Positions 32,868-41,939 of a DNA stretch of 47,662 nt are shown one piece after another. Source of the DNA: Betaproteobacteria bacterium Ga0077523 (GTDB lineage Bacteria; Pseudomonadota; Gammaproteobacteria; Burkholderiales; Ga0077523); assembly GCA_001464695.1 (NCBI GenBank), contig LNDQ01000085.1, positions 1 to 47,662 of the forward strand. Direction: 5' to 3'. The notes under the pieces are model-generated. The model worked only from the letters and a program-made list of their open reading frames with translations. It was not told the origin of the DNA and ran no database searches. Both the position numbers and the translations under genes were made by a program. Numbering within the stretch: position 1 is the stretch's first letter; every line of letters starts with the position of its first letter.

Positions 32868-33338
32868 GTGGACGAAGCGATCGAGTTCCGGATCTGGGTC
32901 GACGCCGACGCGTGCCCGGCGGTCATCAAGGACATCCTGTACCGCACCGCGGAACGCATGCAGATCCCGCTGACTCTCGTGGCCAACCAGTTCCTGCGCA
33001 CGCCACCATCGGCGTGGATTCGGGCGGTGCAGGTGCCCGGCGGCTTCGATGTCGCGGATGCCGAGATCGTGGCGCGCGTGCAGCCCGGCGATCTGGTGAT
33101 CACCGCCGACATCCCGCTTGCCGCGGCGGTTATCGGCAAGAGCGCTCACGCGCTCGATCCGCGCGGCGAGCTCTACACCCAGGATACGATCCGTGAACGC
33201 CTCAGCATGCGCAACTTCATGGACGAGCTGCGCGGGTCCGGCGTCGAAACCGGCGGCCCTGCCGGATTCAGCCAGGGCGATCGCCAGGCGTTCGCCAACC
33301 AGCTCGACCGATTTCTAGCGAAGCGCCGTTCGGCCTGA
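32868..33338 (+). CDS. yaiI: YaiI/YqxD family protein (UPF0178, DUF188)
   Basis: 156-residue cytoplasmic protein with a PIN-like fold: [15 protein letters not shown] at the start, [20 protein letters not shown] with acidic residues, and [26 protein letters not shown]. The conserved Asp residues suggest a nuclease-like metal site; biochemical function is not established. The GTG start was chosen because no ATG precedes the conserved block. It directly follows the truncated epimerase, whose promoter it may now use. Confidence 0.9.
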   Translation: MDEAIEFRIWVDADACPAVIKDILYRTAERMQIPLTLVANQFLRTPPSAWIRAVQVPGGFDVADAEIVARVQPGDLVITADIPLAAAVIGKSAHALDPRGELYTQDTIRERLSMRNFMDELRGSGVETGGPAGFSQGDRQAFANQLDRFLAKRRSA

Positions 33339-33364
33339 TCCTCTTCCCTACCCCGGAGACCACG

Positions 33365-33817
33365 ATGCACCGATTGCTCCTTGCGCTGGGCCTCGCTTGC
33401 TCATTGTCCGCTGCGACCACGCGTGCCGATGATGCCGGTACGGCTGAAGTGACCGCAGCCACGGCTGCGTGGGTCGAAGCCTTCAACGCTCGCGATGCCG
33501 AGCGCATTGCAGCGCTGTACGCGCCTGATGCCGTGTTCTGGGGGACGATCTCGCCGACGCTGCGTCTGACACCCGAGGCCGTGCTGGAGTATTTCCAGAG
33601 CTCGGTCACGCGTCGCCCGAAACTGCGCATGACCCTGGTGGACGAGCACCCGCGCGTCTACGGCGACATCGCGATCAACACCGGCGCCTATACGTCACGC
33701 GAACCGCGCGATGGCGGCGAGGTCGTCCAGGCTTCGCGCTTCACGTTCGTCTACCGCAGGCAGGAGGGCCGCTGGATGATCATCGAGCACCACTCGTCGC
33801 GGGTGCCTGGTTCCTGA
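33365..33817 (+). CDS. secreted SnoaL/DUF4440-like protein (NTF2 fold)
   Basis: 150 residues with a signal peptide (MHRLLLALGLACSLSAATTRA, cleavage before DDAG) and one NTF2-like domain: AWVEAFNARDAERIAALYAPDAVFWGT, then AVLEYFQ, and the closing FTFVYRRQEGRWMIIEHHSSR. Similar proteins are annotated as SgcJ/EcaC oxidoreductase-like or calcium/calmodulin kinase II association-domain proteins. The ligand or reaction is unknown. CCCCGGAGA precedes the ATG. Confidence 0.82.
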   Translation: MHRLLLALGLACSLSAATTRADDAGTAEVTAATAAWVEAFNARDAERIAALYAPDAVFWGTISPTLRLTPEAVLEYFQSSVTRRPKLRMTLVDEHPRVYGDIAINTGAYTSREPRDGGEVVQASRFTFVYRRQEGRWMIIEHHSSRVPGS

Positions 33818-33827
33818 CGAGGTTGCT

Positions 33828-34430
33828 TCAGCGGGCCGCCGCCACGCCTTCGACCCAGGGCACCAATTCATCGAGTATCGCCGTCACCCCGCGGTTCACG
33901 GCGTCCACGGCGCCTTTCGCATCTGCACTGGCCACCGGCAGCGCCACCGCGAACGATCGGCGCCCCAGCAACGTGCGCGACTTCCAGTCCACCACTTCGC
34001 CGATGAGTTGTACCCGCGCCACTGCCGGCGTCACGGCAAGGTCGTGATACATCTCCACGATGCTCACGTTGACGAGCACGTCGGCATTCACCCCTGCCGT
34101 GATCGCCGATACGCTGGCAAATCGGTGGCGCGCTTCGAGCCGGTACTGCACCAGGGAGGCCAGCCGGCGTGACGGGCGATCGGTCCAGGCGGCGAAGTGG
34201 TAGTAGGCGCGAGCGCCCTGCTCGCGACTGAAGACCAGGTTCTCGGCATCGTAGAACGTGTCCTCGGCCGCACCGGCCACCACGAGGCTCTTCTCGCTCG
34301 CGGCCGTTCCGGCTACCGGCACCGCCGGCGTGAGATCGGTCATCACGAAATGCGTGGTCGCCGGCGTGTTCTGGCCGCCGAGGCAACCGGTCAGCATTGC
34401 GACAATGACGAGAGCAGCGATACGGGTCAT
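33828..34430 (-). CDS. ABC-type transport auxiliary lipoprotein (PqiC-like)
   Basis: 200-residue lipoprotein with a lipobox LTGC at about 13-16. The body matches the ABC transport auxiliary domain: a LVVAGAAEDTFYDAENLVF region, AAWTDRPSRRLASLVQYRLE, ADVLVNVSIVEMYHD and VARVQLIGEVVD. It is expected on the inner face of the outer membrane as a partner of the MCE protein. It is the last gene of the operon and overlaps the MlaD-like gene by 4 bases. Confidence 0.85.
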   Translation of the reverse strand: MTRIAALVIVAMLTGCLGGQNTPATTHFVMTDLTPAVPVAGTAASEKSLVVAGAAEDTFYDAENLVFSREQGARAYYHFAAWTDRPSRRLASLVQYRLEARHRFASVSAITAGVNADVLVNVSIVEMYHDLAVTPAVARVQLIGEVVDWKSRTLLGRRSFAVALPVASADAKGAVDAVNRGVTAILDELVPWVEGVAAAR

Positions 34431-35371
34431 TTCAGTTTCTCACCGGGGCCCAGTTGCGTTTCGTGCGGTCCGAAGAGCACGGCGCGCGGATCGCGCAGCC
34501 GGCCCAGGGTCCGATCGAGGAGTTCGGCCGTGATGCGCAATTCCTGCGCGGTGGCGCGCAGTTCCAGCGAGCCGCCACCTGCCGCCGTCTCGATCTGGCG
34601 CGAAAGATTGCTCGCGTCCTGTCGCAAGGTGCGGGCCGCGACGCTCACTTCCTGCAGCGTGTTGCCCGCCTGGGCCGCCACGGGGCCGAACTCGCCGCGG
34701 ATGCGATCGACGGATTTCGCGATGTCATCGCTGGCGCGGCCGAACGTCTGCACGTTGCGGTCGATGACGCTCAGCGTGTGGTCGAGCCGCTCGAGCCGTT
34801 GATCGAGATCGGAGGCGACGTTGCGCACGCTCACCAGGGCATCGGTGAAGGCCTGCTTGTTGTCGGCATCCAGGAAGTTGCCGACACGCTCGAGGGCGGC
34901 CACTCCGCTCTCGGCCAGGCGCGTGGCCACCTCTTCGATCTTCTCGTCGGTGGAGGTGCCCTCGCGGATGATCGGATAGGTCTCGCCTGCCAGCGCCACC
35001 AGTGGCTTGCTCGCCACGTTCGGAGTCACGAGGTTGATGCGCGCCAGCCCGGTCAGGATATTGCGCGAAACCACGGCTACGGTCTTGTCCGATACCGGCG
35101 TGTCGCGATCGACGCGGATCAGCACGTTGACCCGGTTGATCTGTTCGCGCGACAGCGAATAGCTCATGATCTGCCCGACGCGGATGCCACGCATGTTGAC
35201 GCTGCCGCCGACCTGCAGGCCCTCGAGCGATTGGCGCACGAACACGATCTCGTAGACCTGGTCGGTGACACGCGTGCCGGCGGCTTTCAACCAGACGACC
35301 GAAGCGATCAGTGCAGCGACGAGGAGTACCAGCGTCGCGCCGATCCACGTGTAGCGGACTTCAGGTTCCAT
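34427..35371 (-). CDS. MCE/MlaD-family lipid-binding protein
   Basis: Inner-membrane-anchored periplasmic protein (314 residues). One N-terminal membrane helix (about 8-30) is followed by a single MCE domain (about 38-118, with GLQVGGSVNMRGIRVGQI) and a long helical region (about 145-300) rich in heptads, as in MCE proteins that build a hydrophobic channel. Its length exceeds E. coli MlaD (about 180), closer to MCE proteins of toluene-tolerance (Ttg2C-like) operons. The start at 35371 overlaps mlaF by 11 bases. Confidence 0.9.
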   Translation of the reverse strand: MEPEVRYTWIGATLVLLVAALIASVVWLKAAGTRVTDQVYEIVFVRQSLEGLQVGGSVNMRGIRVGQIMSYSLSREQINRVNVLIRVDRDTPVSDKTVAVVSRNILTGLARINLVTPNVASKPLVALAGETYPIIREGTSTDEKIEEVATRLAESGVAALERVGNFLDADNKQAFTDALVSVRNVASDLDQRLERLDHTLSVIDRNVQTFGRASDDIAKSVDRIRGEFGPVAAQAGNTLQEVSVAARTLRQDASNLSRQIETAAGGGSLELRATAQELRITAELLDRTLGRLRDPRAVLFGPHETQLGPGEKLK

Positions 35372-36146
35372 GCCTCTCCGATCCCGACTCGGTCGCTGCC
35401 ATTGTACGGATCGAGAAGTAGGAGCGCACCCACGGATCATCGAGATCGACGATCTCGCGCACCGGGCCGTCGCCCACCACTTTGCCACGGGCGAGCACTA
35501 TCAGCCGGTCGACCACGGTGAGCAACGTATCGAGATCGTGCGTCACCAGGAACACGGTGATGTTGAGGTCATCCACGAGAAAGCGCATCAGCTTGTCGAA
35601 GGCCCGGGCCGTGATCGGGTCGAGTCCGGATGTGGGCTCGTCCAGGAAAATCACTTCCGGTTCCAGCGCCAGGGCGCGGGCGATGGCCGCGCGCTTGCGC
35701 ATGCCGCCGGAGAGCTCGCTCGGCATCTTGGCACCGGCTTCCGGCGGTAGACCGGCCTGCGCAATGCGCAGATTCACCAGCGGCCAGATCGCATCCTTCG
35801 CGAGCCGGGTATGCTCCAGCAGCGGCACCGCGACGTTGTGAGCGACGTCGAGCGACGAGAACAGCGCGCCATCCTGGAACATCACACCGAACCGCCGGCG
35901 CACTGCTGCCAGCTCCGCTGCCGAGGCTTTCCAGATATCGGTTCCGAGCACGCGGATCGAACCCTCGGTCGGACGGTCGAGCCCGATGATCTCGCGCAGC
36001 AGTACCGACTTGCCGGTGCCGCTGCCGCCAATCAGGCCAACCAGTTCACCGCGACCGACTGTGAACGAAACGCCGTCGTGCACCGTCTGGCTGCCGAAGC
36101 GGGTGACCACGCCGCTCACTTCGATCACGCTGGACGAGGCATTCAC
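35361..36146 (-). CDS. MlaF-type ABC transporter ATPase
   Basis: ATPase of the lipid transporter (261 residues). Walker A GGSGTGKS, FQDGALFSSLDVAHNVAVPL, LSGGMRKR signature, Walker B VIFLDEPTSGLDP and VTHDLDTL H-loop follow the MlaF pattern. The GTG start is one base after the stop of the permease gene. It would energise phospholipid movement by the MlaE-like permease and the MCE protein. Confidence 0.92.
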   Translation of the reverse strand: MNASSSVIEVSGVVTRFGSQTVHDGVSFTVGRGELVGLIGGSGTGKSVLLREIIGLDRPTEGSIRVLGTDIWKASAAELAAVRRRFGVMFQDGALFSSLDVAHNVAVPLLEHTRLAKDAIWPLVNLRIAQAGLPPEAGAKMPSELSGGMRKRAAIARALALEPEVIFLDEPTSGLDPITARAFDKLMRFLVDDLNITVFLVTHDLDTLLTVVDRLIVLARGKVVGDGPVREIVDLDDPWVRSYFSIRTMAATESGSERHGT

Positions 36147-36147
36147 G

Positions 36148-37308
36148 TCAAATCTCGAGCGCTTGAAAAACGACCGCGAACAAGGCATCCAGCAGGATCA
36201 CGGACACGATGCCCTGGACCACGGTCGAGGTGGTGCTGGCGCCGATCGCCCGCGTGTCCCGACTCACGGTCATGCCCATGCGAATGCCGATGACGGCGAT
36301 GAAGAGCGCGAAGACCGGTGCCTTGGCGAGACCGACCCACAGGTGCCGCATGCTGAGGGCAACCGAAAGTCGCTCGAGATAGGTGGCGGGGGTGATGTCG
36401 AGCATCGCCGCCGCCATCGCCATGGCGCCGAGATTGCTCATGACGTCGCCGACGAACACCAGCAACGGCAACGCGACCACGAGTGCGAACACGCGCGGCA
36501 GGATCAGCACGTCCATGGGCGAGAGACCCAGTACGCGGATGGCGTCGGTTTCCTCGGTGAGCTTCATGGTGCCGAGCTGCGCCGTGAAAGCGGCACCGGA
36601 GCGGCCGGCGATGATCACGGCCACGAGGATCGGGGCGAACTCACGCGCCATGCCGATCGCCACGCCATCCACGACGAAGATATTGGCCCCGTAGCGCGCC
36701 GCTTGCAGGCCCAGCAGATAGGCGAAGACGACGCCGATCAGGAAGGTGACGAGTGCCACGACGGGGATGGCGCGGATGCCGACCTGCTCGAACTGCGCCG
36801 CGAGTTCCTGCGTCCGCAGGCGCCAGGGGTGACCGAGCAGGCTGCCGATGCCGCCCGCCACATAGCCCAGGAAGTTGAGGTGCCCGAGCAGCAGATGGCC
36901 GAGCGACTCGGTCTGAAAACCGATCTCGGCGACGATGCCGCGACGATGCCGTACCGGATCGACGGTGATTTCGTGCAGCCGGGACAACACCACCTCGACC
37001 ACGCGCCGGTGCACCGGCGAGAAATTGTCGAAGGCGATCGCGGTCGGATCCACCGCTAGGGATTGCAGGTGACGCAGCATCACGAGCGCGCCCGCAGTAT
37101 CGAGGGCCGTCAGTGCCTGACCGTCGATACCCACGATCGGTCGAACGCTCCGGGCCGTCTGCAACGCGTGGCCGAGAGTGGCGAGCGACGGCAGCCGCCA
37201 GTCCCCCGCGAGGCGCAGCGTAGCCCCTTCAGCCGAAGTCTCGAGCGAGACCCAGCGTCCGGCAGCGGCGCTGTCGAGGGCTTTGGTCACAGCGGTCGAA
37301 TGTAGCAC
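36148..37308 (-). CDS. STAS-MlaE fusion permease of the lipid transporter
   Basis: 386 residues. Residues about 18-112 form a STAS domain (GDWRLPSLATLGHALQTA, VGIDGQALTALDTAGALVMLRHL), the equivalent of MlaB. Residues about 140-386 are the MlaE permease with about five membrane helices and the blocks YGANIFVVDGVAIGMAREFAPIL and GTMKLTEETDAIRVLG. The fusion replaces separate mlaB and mlaE. Start is GTG at 37308, with GTG at 37290 as an alternative. It is the first gene of the operon; three family A repeats lie directly upstream. Confidence 0.92.
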   Translation of the reverse strand: MLHSTAVTKALDSAAAGRWVSLETSAEGATLRLAGDWRLPSLATLGHALQTARSVRPIVGIDGQALTALDTAGALVMLRHLQSLAVDPTAIAFDNFSPVHRRVVEVVLSRLHEITVDPVRHRRGIVAEIGFQTESLGHLLLGHLNFLGYVAGGIGSLLGHPWRLRTQELAAQFEQVGIRAIPVVALVTFLIGVVFAYLLGLQAARYGANIFVVDGVAIGMAREFAPILVAVIIAGRSGAAFTAQLGTMKLTEETDAIRVLGLSPMDVLILPRVFALVVALPLLVFVGDVMSNLGAMAMAAAMLDITPATYLERLSVALSMRHLWVGLAKAPVFALFIAVIGIRMGMTVSRDTRAIGASTTSTVVQGIVSVILLDALFAVVFQALEI

Positions 37309-37313
37309 AGGGG

Positions 37314-37551
37314 TCAGCGCCGCCGAGCCGCCTCAAGGCGCTGACGCGCCCCCCTTGGGGGGCAGAGAGCGAAGCGAACGTGGGGGCTGTTCCACTTCAG
37401 CGCCGCCGAGCCGCCTCAAGGCGCTGACGCGCCCCCTTGGGGGGCAGAGAGCGAAGCGAACGTGGGGGCTGTTCCACTTCAGTGCCGCCGAGCCGCCTCA
37501 AGGCGCTGACGCGCCCCCGTGGGGGGCAGTGAGCGCAGCGAGCGTGGGGGG
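37314..37551 (-). repeat. family A structured repeat, three tandem copies
   Basis: Copies begin at 37314, 37397 and 37479 (periods 83 and 82). Read on the minus strand each has CCCCC/GGGGG, outer arms TCAGCGCC/GGCGCTGA, spacers TT and GGC, and inner hairpin GAG-GCGG-CTC. In the copy at 37479 one arm base differs, leaving a T-G pair if read as plus-strand RNA. The array fills the gap between the divergent mlaE-like gene and the DUF167 gene and would lie in either leader. Confidence 0.9.
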
Positions 37552-37583
37552 CGTCCTGTCCCGGGCGTAGACTTGGCGCCGCC

Positions 37584-37811
37584 GTGAAGACTATCCGCGT
37601 CAAAGTGAAACCCAATGCGCGTGCCAGCAGCCTGTCGGAAGCCGAAGACGGGCTGTGGCACGCGCAGCTCAGATCGCCGCCGGTGGACGGCAAGGCCAAC
37701 GAGGAATTGATCGGGTTGATCGCGGCGAGTTTCCGCTGCCCGAAGGCGGCCGTGTCGATCCGCAGCGGCGCCTCGGGACGGATGAAGCTGGTCCGCATCG
37801 AGGATCACTGA
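37584..37811 (+). CDS. DUF167 (YggU family) protein
   Basis: 75-residue protein matching YggU/UPF0235: IRVKVKPNARAS at the start, LWHAQLRSPPVDGKANEELIGLIAASF in the middle and a final GRMKLVRIED. The family has a known small alpha/beta fold but no settled function. Start is GTG. It is divergent from the lipid transporter operon and 15 bases before the next gene. Confidence 0.88.
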   Translation: MKTIRVKVKPNARASSLSEAEDGLWHAQLRSPPVDGKANEELIGLIAASFRCPKAAVSIRSGASGRMKLVRIEDH

Positions 37812-37826
37812 GGAGCTTGCCGGACC

Positions 37827-39041
37827 ATGACTCGCGAAGTCCGCTGCTGGCACACGTTGGGGATGGCACTGCTCGTCGCGACAGGCACGCTGCCTGCCCA
37901 CGCCGAGAAACGCTATGGACCCGGTGTCACCGACACCGAGATCCGCATCGGCCAGACCATGCCGTACAGCGGCCCGCTGTCCGCGTTCGGCACCATGGGC
38001 CGCGCCGAAGCGGCCTTCTTCGACGCCCTCAACGCCAACGGCGGGATCAACGGCCGCAAGGTCCGACTGCTGTCGCTGGACGACGGCTACTCGCCGCCGC
38101 GGACCATCGAGCAGACGCGCAGGCTGGTGGAAGCGGACCAGGTGCTGCTGATGTTCAGCTCCTTCGGAACGCCCACCAATACAGCGGCGATGAAATATCT
38201 GAATGCCAAGGGGGTGCCGCAACTGCTGATCTCGGCCACCGGGCTGAAATGGGGCGATCCGAAGGCATTGCCCTGGACCATGGCCTTTCTGCCCAGCCAG
38301 GCCACAGGCACCTATGGCTACGTGCGTTACCTGCTCGAGAAGCGGCCGACCGCGAAGGTCGCCGTGCTCTACCAGAACGATGATTTCGGCAAGGACTATC
38401 TCGCCGCACTGAAGCGCCACCTCGGGCCAAAGGCTGCGACCATGATCGTGGCCGAGGCCTCCTACGAATCGACCGACCCCACGGTGGATTCCCAGATCGC
38501 GACGTTGCAGGGATCGGGTGCGGATACGCTGTTCAGCTTCGCTTCACCCAAGTTCGCGTCGCAGTCCATCCGCAAGACCTTCGACATCGGCTGGAAACCG
38601 CTGCACTTCGTCGTCTACTCGTCGATCTCCGTGCATGCGGTGCTGCAACCCGCCGGGCTCGACAAGGCCGTGGGCGTGATCTCGTCGACCTTCGTGAAGG
38701 ATCCGACCGATCCGCAGTGGAAGAAGGATCCAGCCACGCTCGAATGGCGCGCATGGATGCAGAAGTATTACCCGGAAGGCGACACCGCCGAGATCTACAA
38801 CGTCTACGGCTACACCAATGCGCAGCTCCTGGTGCACGTGCTGAAGCAGTGCGGTGACGACCTCACGCGCGAAAACGTGATGCGCCAGGCGGCGGCGCTG
38901 CGGGATCTGGAACTGCCGCTGCTGCTGCCGGGCATCCGCGTCAACACCAGCGCAACCGACTACGACCCGATCGAACAGCTCCAGCTGATGCGTTTCGACG
39001 GCACCGAGTGGGTGCGGTTCGGGGAGATCGTCGGCCGCTGA
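37827..39041 (+). CDS. LivJ-type ABC transporter substrate-binding protein (orphan)
   Basis: Periplasmic binding protein of the branched-chain amino acid (type I, Peripla_BP_6) family, 404 residues. Signal peptide MTREVRCWHTLGMALLVATG..., cleavage near AHA|EKRYG. Typical blocks are GVTDTEIRIGQTMPYSGPLSAFG, NANGGINGRKVRLLSLDDGYSP, VAVLYQNDDFGKDYL and the late YDPIEQLQLMRFDG. No permease or ATPase genes lie nearby, so it must use a distant transporter or act as a sensor. The ligand may be an aromatic or branched acid, but this is not readable from sequence. Confidence 0.9.
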   Translation: MTREVRCWHTLGMALLVATGTLPAHAEKRYGPGVTDTEIRIGQTMPYSGPLSAFGTMGRAEAAFFDALNANGGINGRKVRLLSLDDGYSPPRTIEQTRRLVEADQVLLMFSSFGTPTNTAAMKYLNAKGVPQLLISATGLKWGDPKALPWTMAFLPSQATGTYGYVRYLLEKRPTAKVAVLYQNDDFGKDYLAALKRHLGPKAATMIVAEASYESTDPTVDSQIATLQGSGADTLFSFASPKFASQSIRKTFDIGWKPLHFVVYSSISVHAVLQPAGLDKAVGVISSTFVKDPTDPQWKKDPATLEWRAWMQKYYPEGDTAEIYNVYGYTNAQLLVHVLKQCGDDLTRENVMRQAAALRDLELPLLLPGIRVNTSATDYDPIEQLQLMRFDGTEWVRFGEIVGR

Positions 39042-39055
39042 GCGCGCCGCGCTGT

Positions 39056-39454
39056 TCAGAGCGCGGCGACTCCGGCGCGCGCGATGATCCCGTCCTGGAA
39101 CGACTGCACGCCAGACACACCGATCGCGCCGAGGAACACGCCGTCCTTGGTGAGCGGCAACCCGCCTTCGAGCGGCACGGCACCCGGCAGACCCATCATG
39201 ACCGTGCGACCTTCGAGCACCACGTCCTCGATGGCCTTGGTGGGGCGCTTGAACAGGATCGCCGTGCGCCCCTTCGCTTCGGCAATGCGGCTGGAGGCCT
39301 TCTGGCAGCCGTCCATGCGCTCCAGGTACATGAGGTGGCCGCCCTCGTCGACGATGGCGATGACGACGAGCCAGCCGTTCTTCTCGGCTTCGACACGCGC
39401 GGCCGCCGCCACGCGCCTGGCATCTTCCACGGACAGCAGGATCTGCTGGAACAT
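39056..39454 (-). CDS. GlcG/HbpS-family protein
   Basis: 132 residues of the heme-degrading/GlcG domain: LSVEDARRVAAAARVEAEKNGW, VVIAIVDEGGHLMYLERMDG, FKRPTKAIEDVV, and GGLPLTKDGVFLGAIGVSG. Family members include heme-binding HbpS and GlcG-like proteins found beside catabolic genes. The actual ligand is unknown. It lies 14 bases downstream of the amidohydrolase on the same strand, so the pair is probably co-expressed. Confidence 0.88.
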   Translation of the reverse strand: MFQQILLSVEDARRVAAAARVEAEKNGWLVVIAIVDEGGHLMYLERMDGCQKASSRIAEAKGRTAILFKRPTKAIEDVVLEGRTVMMGLPGAVPLEGGLPLTKDGVFLGAIGVSGVQSFQDGIIARAGVAAL

Positions 39455-39468
39455 CGATGTCCTTCTCT

Positions 39469-40728
39469 TCAGTGGGTCGTTGCGAAACGGTCGCAGTGGA
39501 TGCTGCCATCCTTGATGATCATCCTGAGATTGGCGGCCGACTGCAGCAGCCGCACGTCGTTCTGCGGCGCGCCGGCAATCACCAGCAGGTCGGCGAGATG
39601 GCCCTCTCGCACGAAGCCGGTCTGGCCTTCAAGCAACATCGCTTCAGCGCCCACGCTCGTCGCGCACCGTAGCGCTTCGTCGTTCGAATAGCCGAGAAAC
39701 CGCACGAAGTGTTCGAGGTCGCGCGCGTTTGTTCCGTGCGGCGTCCATGGAAAACCGTAGTCGCCCCCGATCAACACGCGCACACCACGTTTGCGCAGCT
39801 CGGGAAACACGCGCTGCGCCTGTTCGAACTGGTCGGCAACACCGGTGGCCGCGGCCTTTTCGTAGGTAATGCCCCACGGTTCGGCCTCATGCAGCAGGGC
39901 ATGCAGCAGGCCGATGGCCGGCGCGACGAAGATCCGGTCGCGTGCAGCCTCCATGAGGTCGATGCACTCCTCGTCCGCGTATTCGCAGTGATACAGGATG
40001 TCGACGCCGTGCTTCAACGCGAGCTTGATGGACGCAGCTGCCCGCACATGGGCAGCGACGCGTTTGCCATGGGCGTGAGCGGTCTCGACTGCAGTGGCGA
40101 GTTCATCCTCGCGCATCACGGTGATGTGGGAGCGTGCGTTCGGAATCGTCTGGTTGCCGGAAACGTTGAGCTTGATCGTGTCCACGCCCTCGCGGATCAA
40201 GAGGCGCACCGTGCGCAGCATCTCGTCGGCGCCATCCACGACCATGGCGATGGATTCGCGGTACAGGTGCAGGCGGCGCTCGTCGCCGAGGTTGCCGGTA
40301 TTGGTGAGTTCGGGGCTCGCTGCCAGCAGCCGCGGCCCGGGGGCGTGGCCGGCGTTGATGAAATCGCGCACGGCGATGTCGAGCCGTGGCTTGGCGGAGC
40401 CGCCGCTCAGGCACGACGTAAAGCCTGCATCGAGCACGGTGCGGGCGTGGAGCAGGGTCAACAGCGTGTGCTCCTCCGGCGGGATGTCGCCGGTGTCGGC
40501 CATGTTCGCCTTGTGCGCGAACGGCAGGTGTGCGTGCCCCTCCACCAGACCCGGGATGACGGTGTGGCCGGTCACGTCGACGCAGCGCGCATCCTGCATG
40601 TCGCGCAGCTGCGAAGGATGCACCTTCTCGATGTGGTGACCGCGGATCAGCACATCAGCGGCAACCGCGGCGCGCTCGCCGCCGTCCCAGACCATTCCGC
40701 CACGCAGCAGCAACGCTGCATCCGCCAT
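39469..40728 (-). CDS. amidohydrolase family protein (imidazolonepropionase-like)
   Basis: Metal-dependent hydrolase with the amidohydrolase TIM barrel, 419 residues. Metal ligands are visible: HAH at 65-67 (VEGHAHLPF), a candidate carbamylated Lys186 (DTIKLNVSG), His227 (VAAHVRA), His247 (LYHCEY) and Asp323 (GGDYGFPW). The N- and C-terminal beta-sandwich parts are present (VIPGLVEGH; EGHLADLLVIAG). The substrate could be a cyclic amide or a peptide; related proteins include Xaa-Pro dipeptidases and lactonases. It pairs with the GlcG-like gene. Confidence 0.88.
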   Translation of the reverse strand: MADAALLLRGGMVWDGGERAAVAADVLIRGHHIEKVHPSQLRDMQDARCVDVTGHTVIPGLVEGHAHLPFAHKANMADTGDIPPEEHTLLTLLHARTVLDAGFTSCLSGGSAKPRLDIAVRDFINAGHAPGPRLLAASPELTNTGNLGDERRLHLYRESIAMVVDGADEMLRTVRLLIREGVDTIKLNVSGNQTIPNARSHITVMREDELATAVETAHAHGKRVAAHVRAAASIKLALKHGVDILYHCEYADEECIDLMEAARDRIFVAPAIGLLHALLHEAEPWGITYEKAAATGVADQFEQAQRVFPELRKRGVRVLIGGDYGFPWTPHGTNARDLEHFVRFLGYSNDEALRCATSVGAEAMLLEGQTGFVREGHLADLLVIAGAPQNDVRLLQSAANLRMIIKDGSIHCDRFATTH

Positions 40729-40786
40729 GGCATGCCCCCAGTGCTTCGCTTGTGGAAAAACTATACCTGCGGTCGGCGCCCCGGTG

Positions 40787-41902
40787 TCACGTGGCGGGAG
40801 GCTCGTCGGGCGGTGTCGGCTCCGGCGCGGGCACCGGCATCGTGGCGAAGGTGAATTCGCCGTGACTCACCCACGAGGCCAGTAGTTCATACGTGACCGC
40901 CAGGACCACCGGCCCGACGAAGATGCCGATGATGCCGAATGCCACCAGACCGCCGATCACGCCGATGAAGATCAGCATGAGCGGCAGCTTGGCACCGCGC
41001 TGGATCAGGATGGGTCGCACGAAATTGTCGACATTGAGGACGATCATGCTCCAGACGCCAAGCGCCACGGCCCAGGCCGTGTCGTCCTGCCACCAGAGCC
41101 ACAGGACCGCCGGCAACAGCACCGGCAGCGCCCCGACCTGCGCCACGGCGAGCACGAAGGCAACCACGGTGAGCAGCCCCGACATCGGCACGTCCGCAAT
41201 CACGAGCCCGACACCGGCCATCAACGCCTGCAGGATGGCCGTGACGACCACGCCAAGCGCCACGCCGCGGATCGCGCGACCGGCCACTTCGAGCGCGCGG
41301 TCGCCGCGCTCTCCACCCAGCCGGCGCGCGAAAGCAAGGATGCCTGCCACGGCTTTCTCGCCGTTGAGGTACAGGATCACGCTGATGATGAGCGTCAGCA
41401 GCGCCTGCACCAGCAGCATCCCGAGACTGCCGGCCTGGGCCACCAGCCAGGCGAACACGTCGCCCAGCTGCGGCGCGATGCGCGCCACGATGCCCTGGCT
41501 GCCGCCCTTGGCGAATTCCTGCCACATGGTCGCGAGGCGCGGACCGACCAGTGGCACGCGCGCGATCCATTCCGGCACCGGCGGCAATTTCGATTTCGAG
41601 AGGGATTTCGCCCATTCCACGATGGCATCGCCGTGCTCGATGACCGTGCTTACCGCCAGCAGCACCGGCAGCACGAACAGGAGCACCAGCACCAGCGTCA
41701 TGCACGTGACGGCCAGCCAGCGGCGCCCACCGAGCCTGCGCTGCAAGCTCAGCATGAGCGGCCACGTGGCCACGACGATCATGGACGCCCAGACGAACGA
41801 CGACAGGAACGGCCGCACGATCATGAAGGCGCCGAAGATCAGCGTGCCCGTGAACAGCACGGTGAGAGTCGTTCGGGTAAGGTCGCGAGGCGGTTCGATC
41901 AT
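40787..41902 (-). CDS. AI-2E (PerM/YdiK) family membrane transporter
   Basis: 371 residues with about eight membrane helices: two at the N-terminus, a soluble-looking middle (about 105-170) and a C-terminal bundle with LYLNGEKAV, AGVGLVIADVPMSGLLTVVAFVLAV and FVRPILIQRGAKLPLMLIFIGVIGG, the family hallmark. A Pro-rich tail ends it. Members range from putative AI-2 exporters to Na+/H+ antiporters, so substrate is open. ATG 41902 is chosen; a longer frame is Arg/Ser-rich. It lies 37 bases downstream of rdgB. Confidence 0.88.
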   Translation of the reverse strand: MIEPPRDLTRTTLTVLFTGTLIFGAFMIVRPFLSSFVWASMIVVATWPLMLSLQRRLGGRRWLAVTCMTLVLVLLFVLPVLLAVSTVIEHGDAIVEWAKSLSKSKLPPVPEWIARVPLVGPRLATMWQEFAKGGSQGIVARIAPQLGDVFAWLVAQAGSLGMLLVQALLTLIISVILYLNGEKAVAGILAFARRLGGERGDRALEVAGRAIRGVALGVVVTAILQALMAGVGLVIADVPMSGLLTVVAFVLAVAQVGALPVLLPAVLWLWWQDDTAWAVALGVWSMIVLNVDNFVRPILIQRGAKLPLMLIFIGVIGGLVAFGIIGIFVGPVVLAVTYELLASWVSHGEFTFATMPVPAPEPTPPDEPPAT

Positions 41903-41939
41903 GGCGGTCGATGCCTTGAGGGGACGGACAGACGGCAGC

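Noticed and set aside
37314..37551. Tandem family A repeats as integron attC sites
   Set aside because: They lack the GTTRRRY core and the cassette layout; flanking genes are core chromosomal genes without an integrase.
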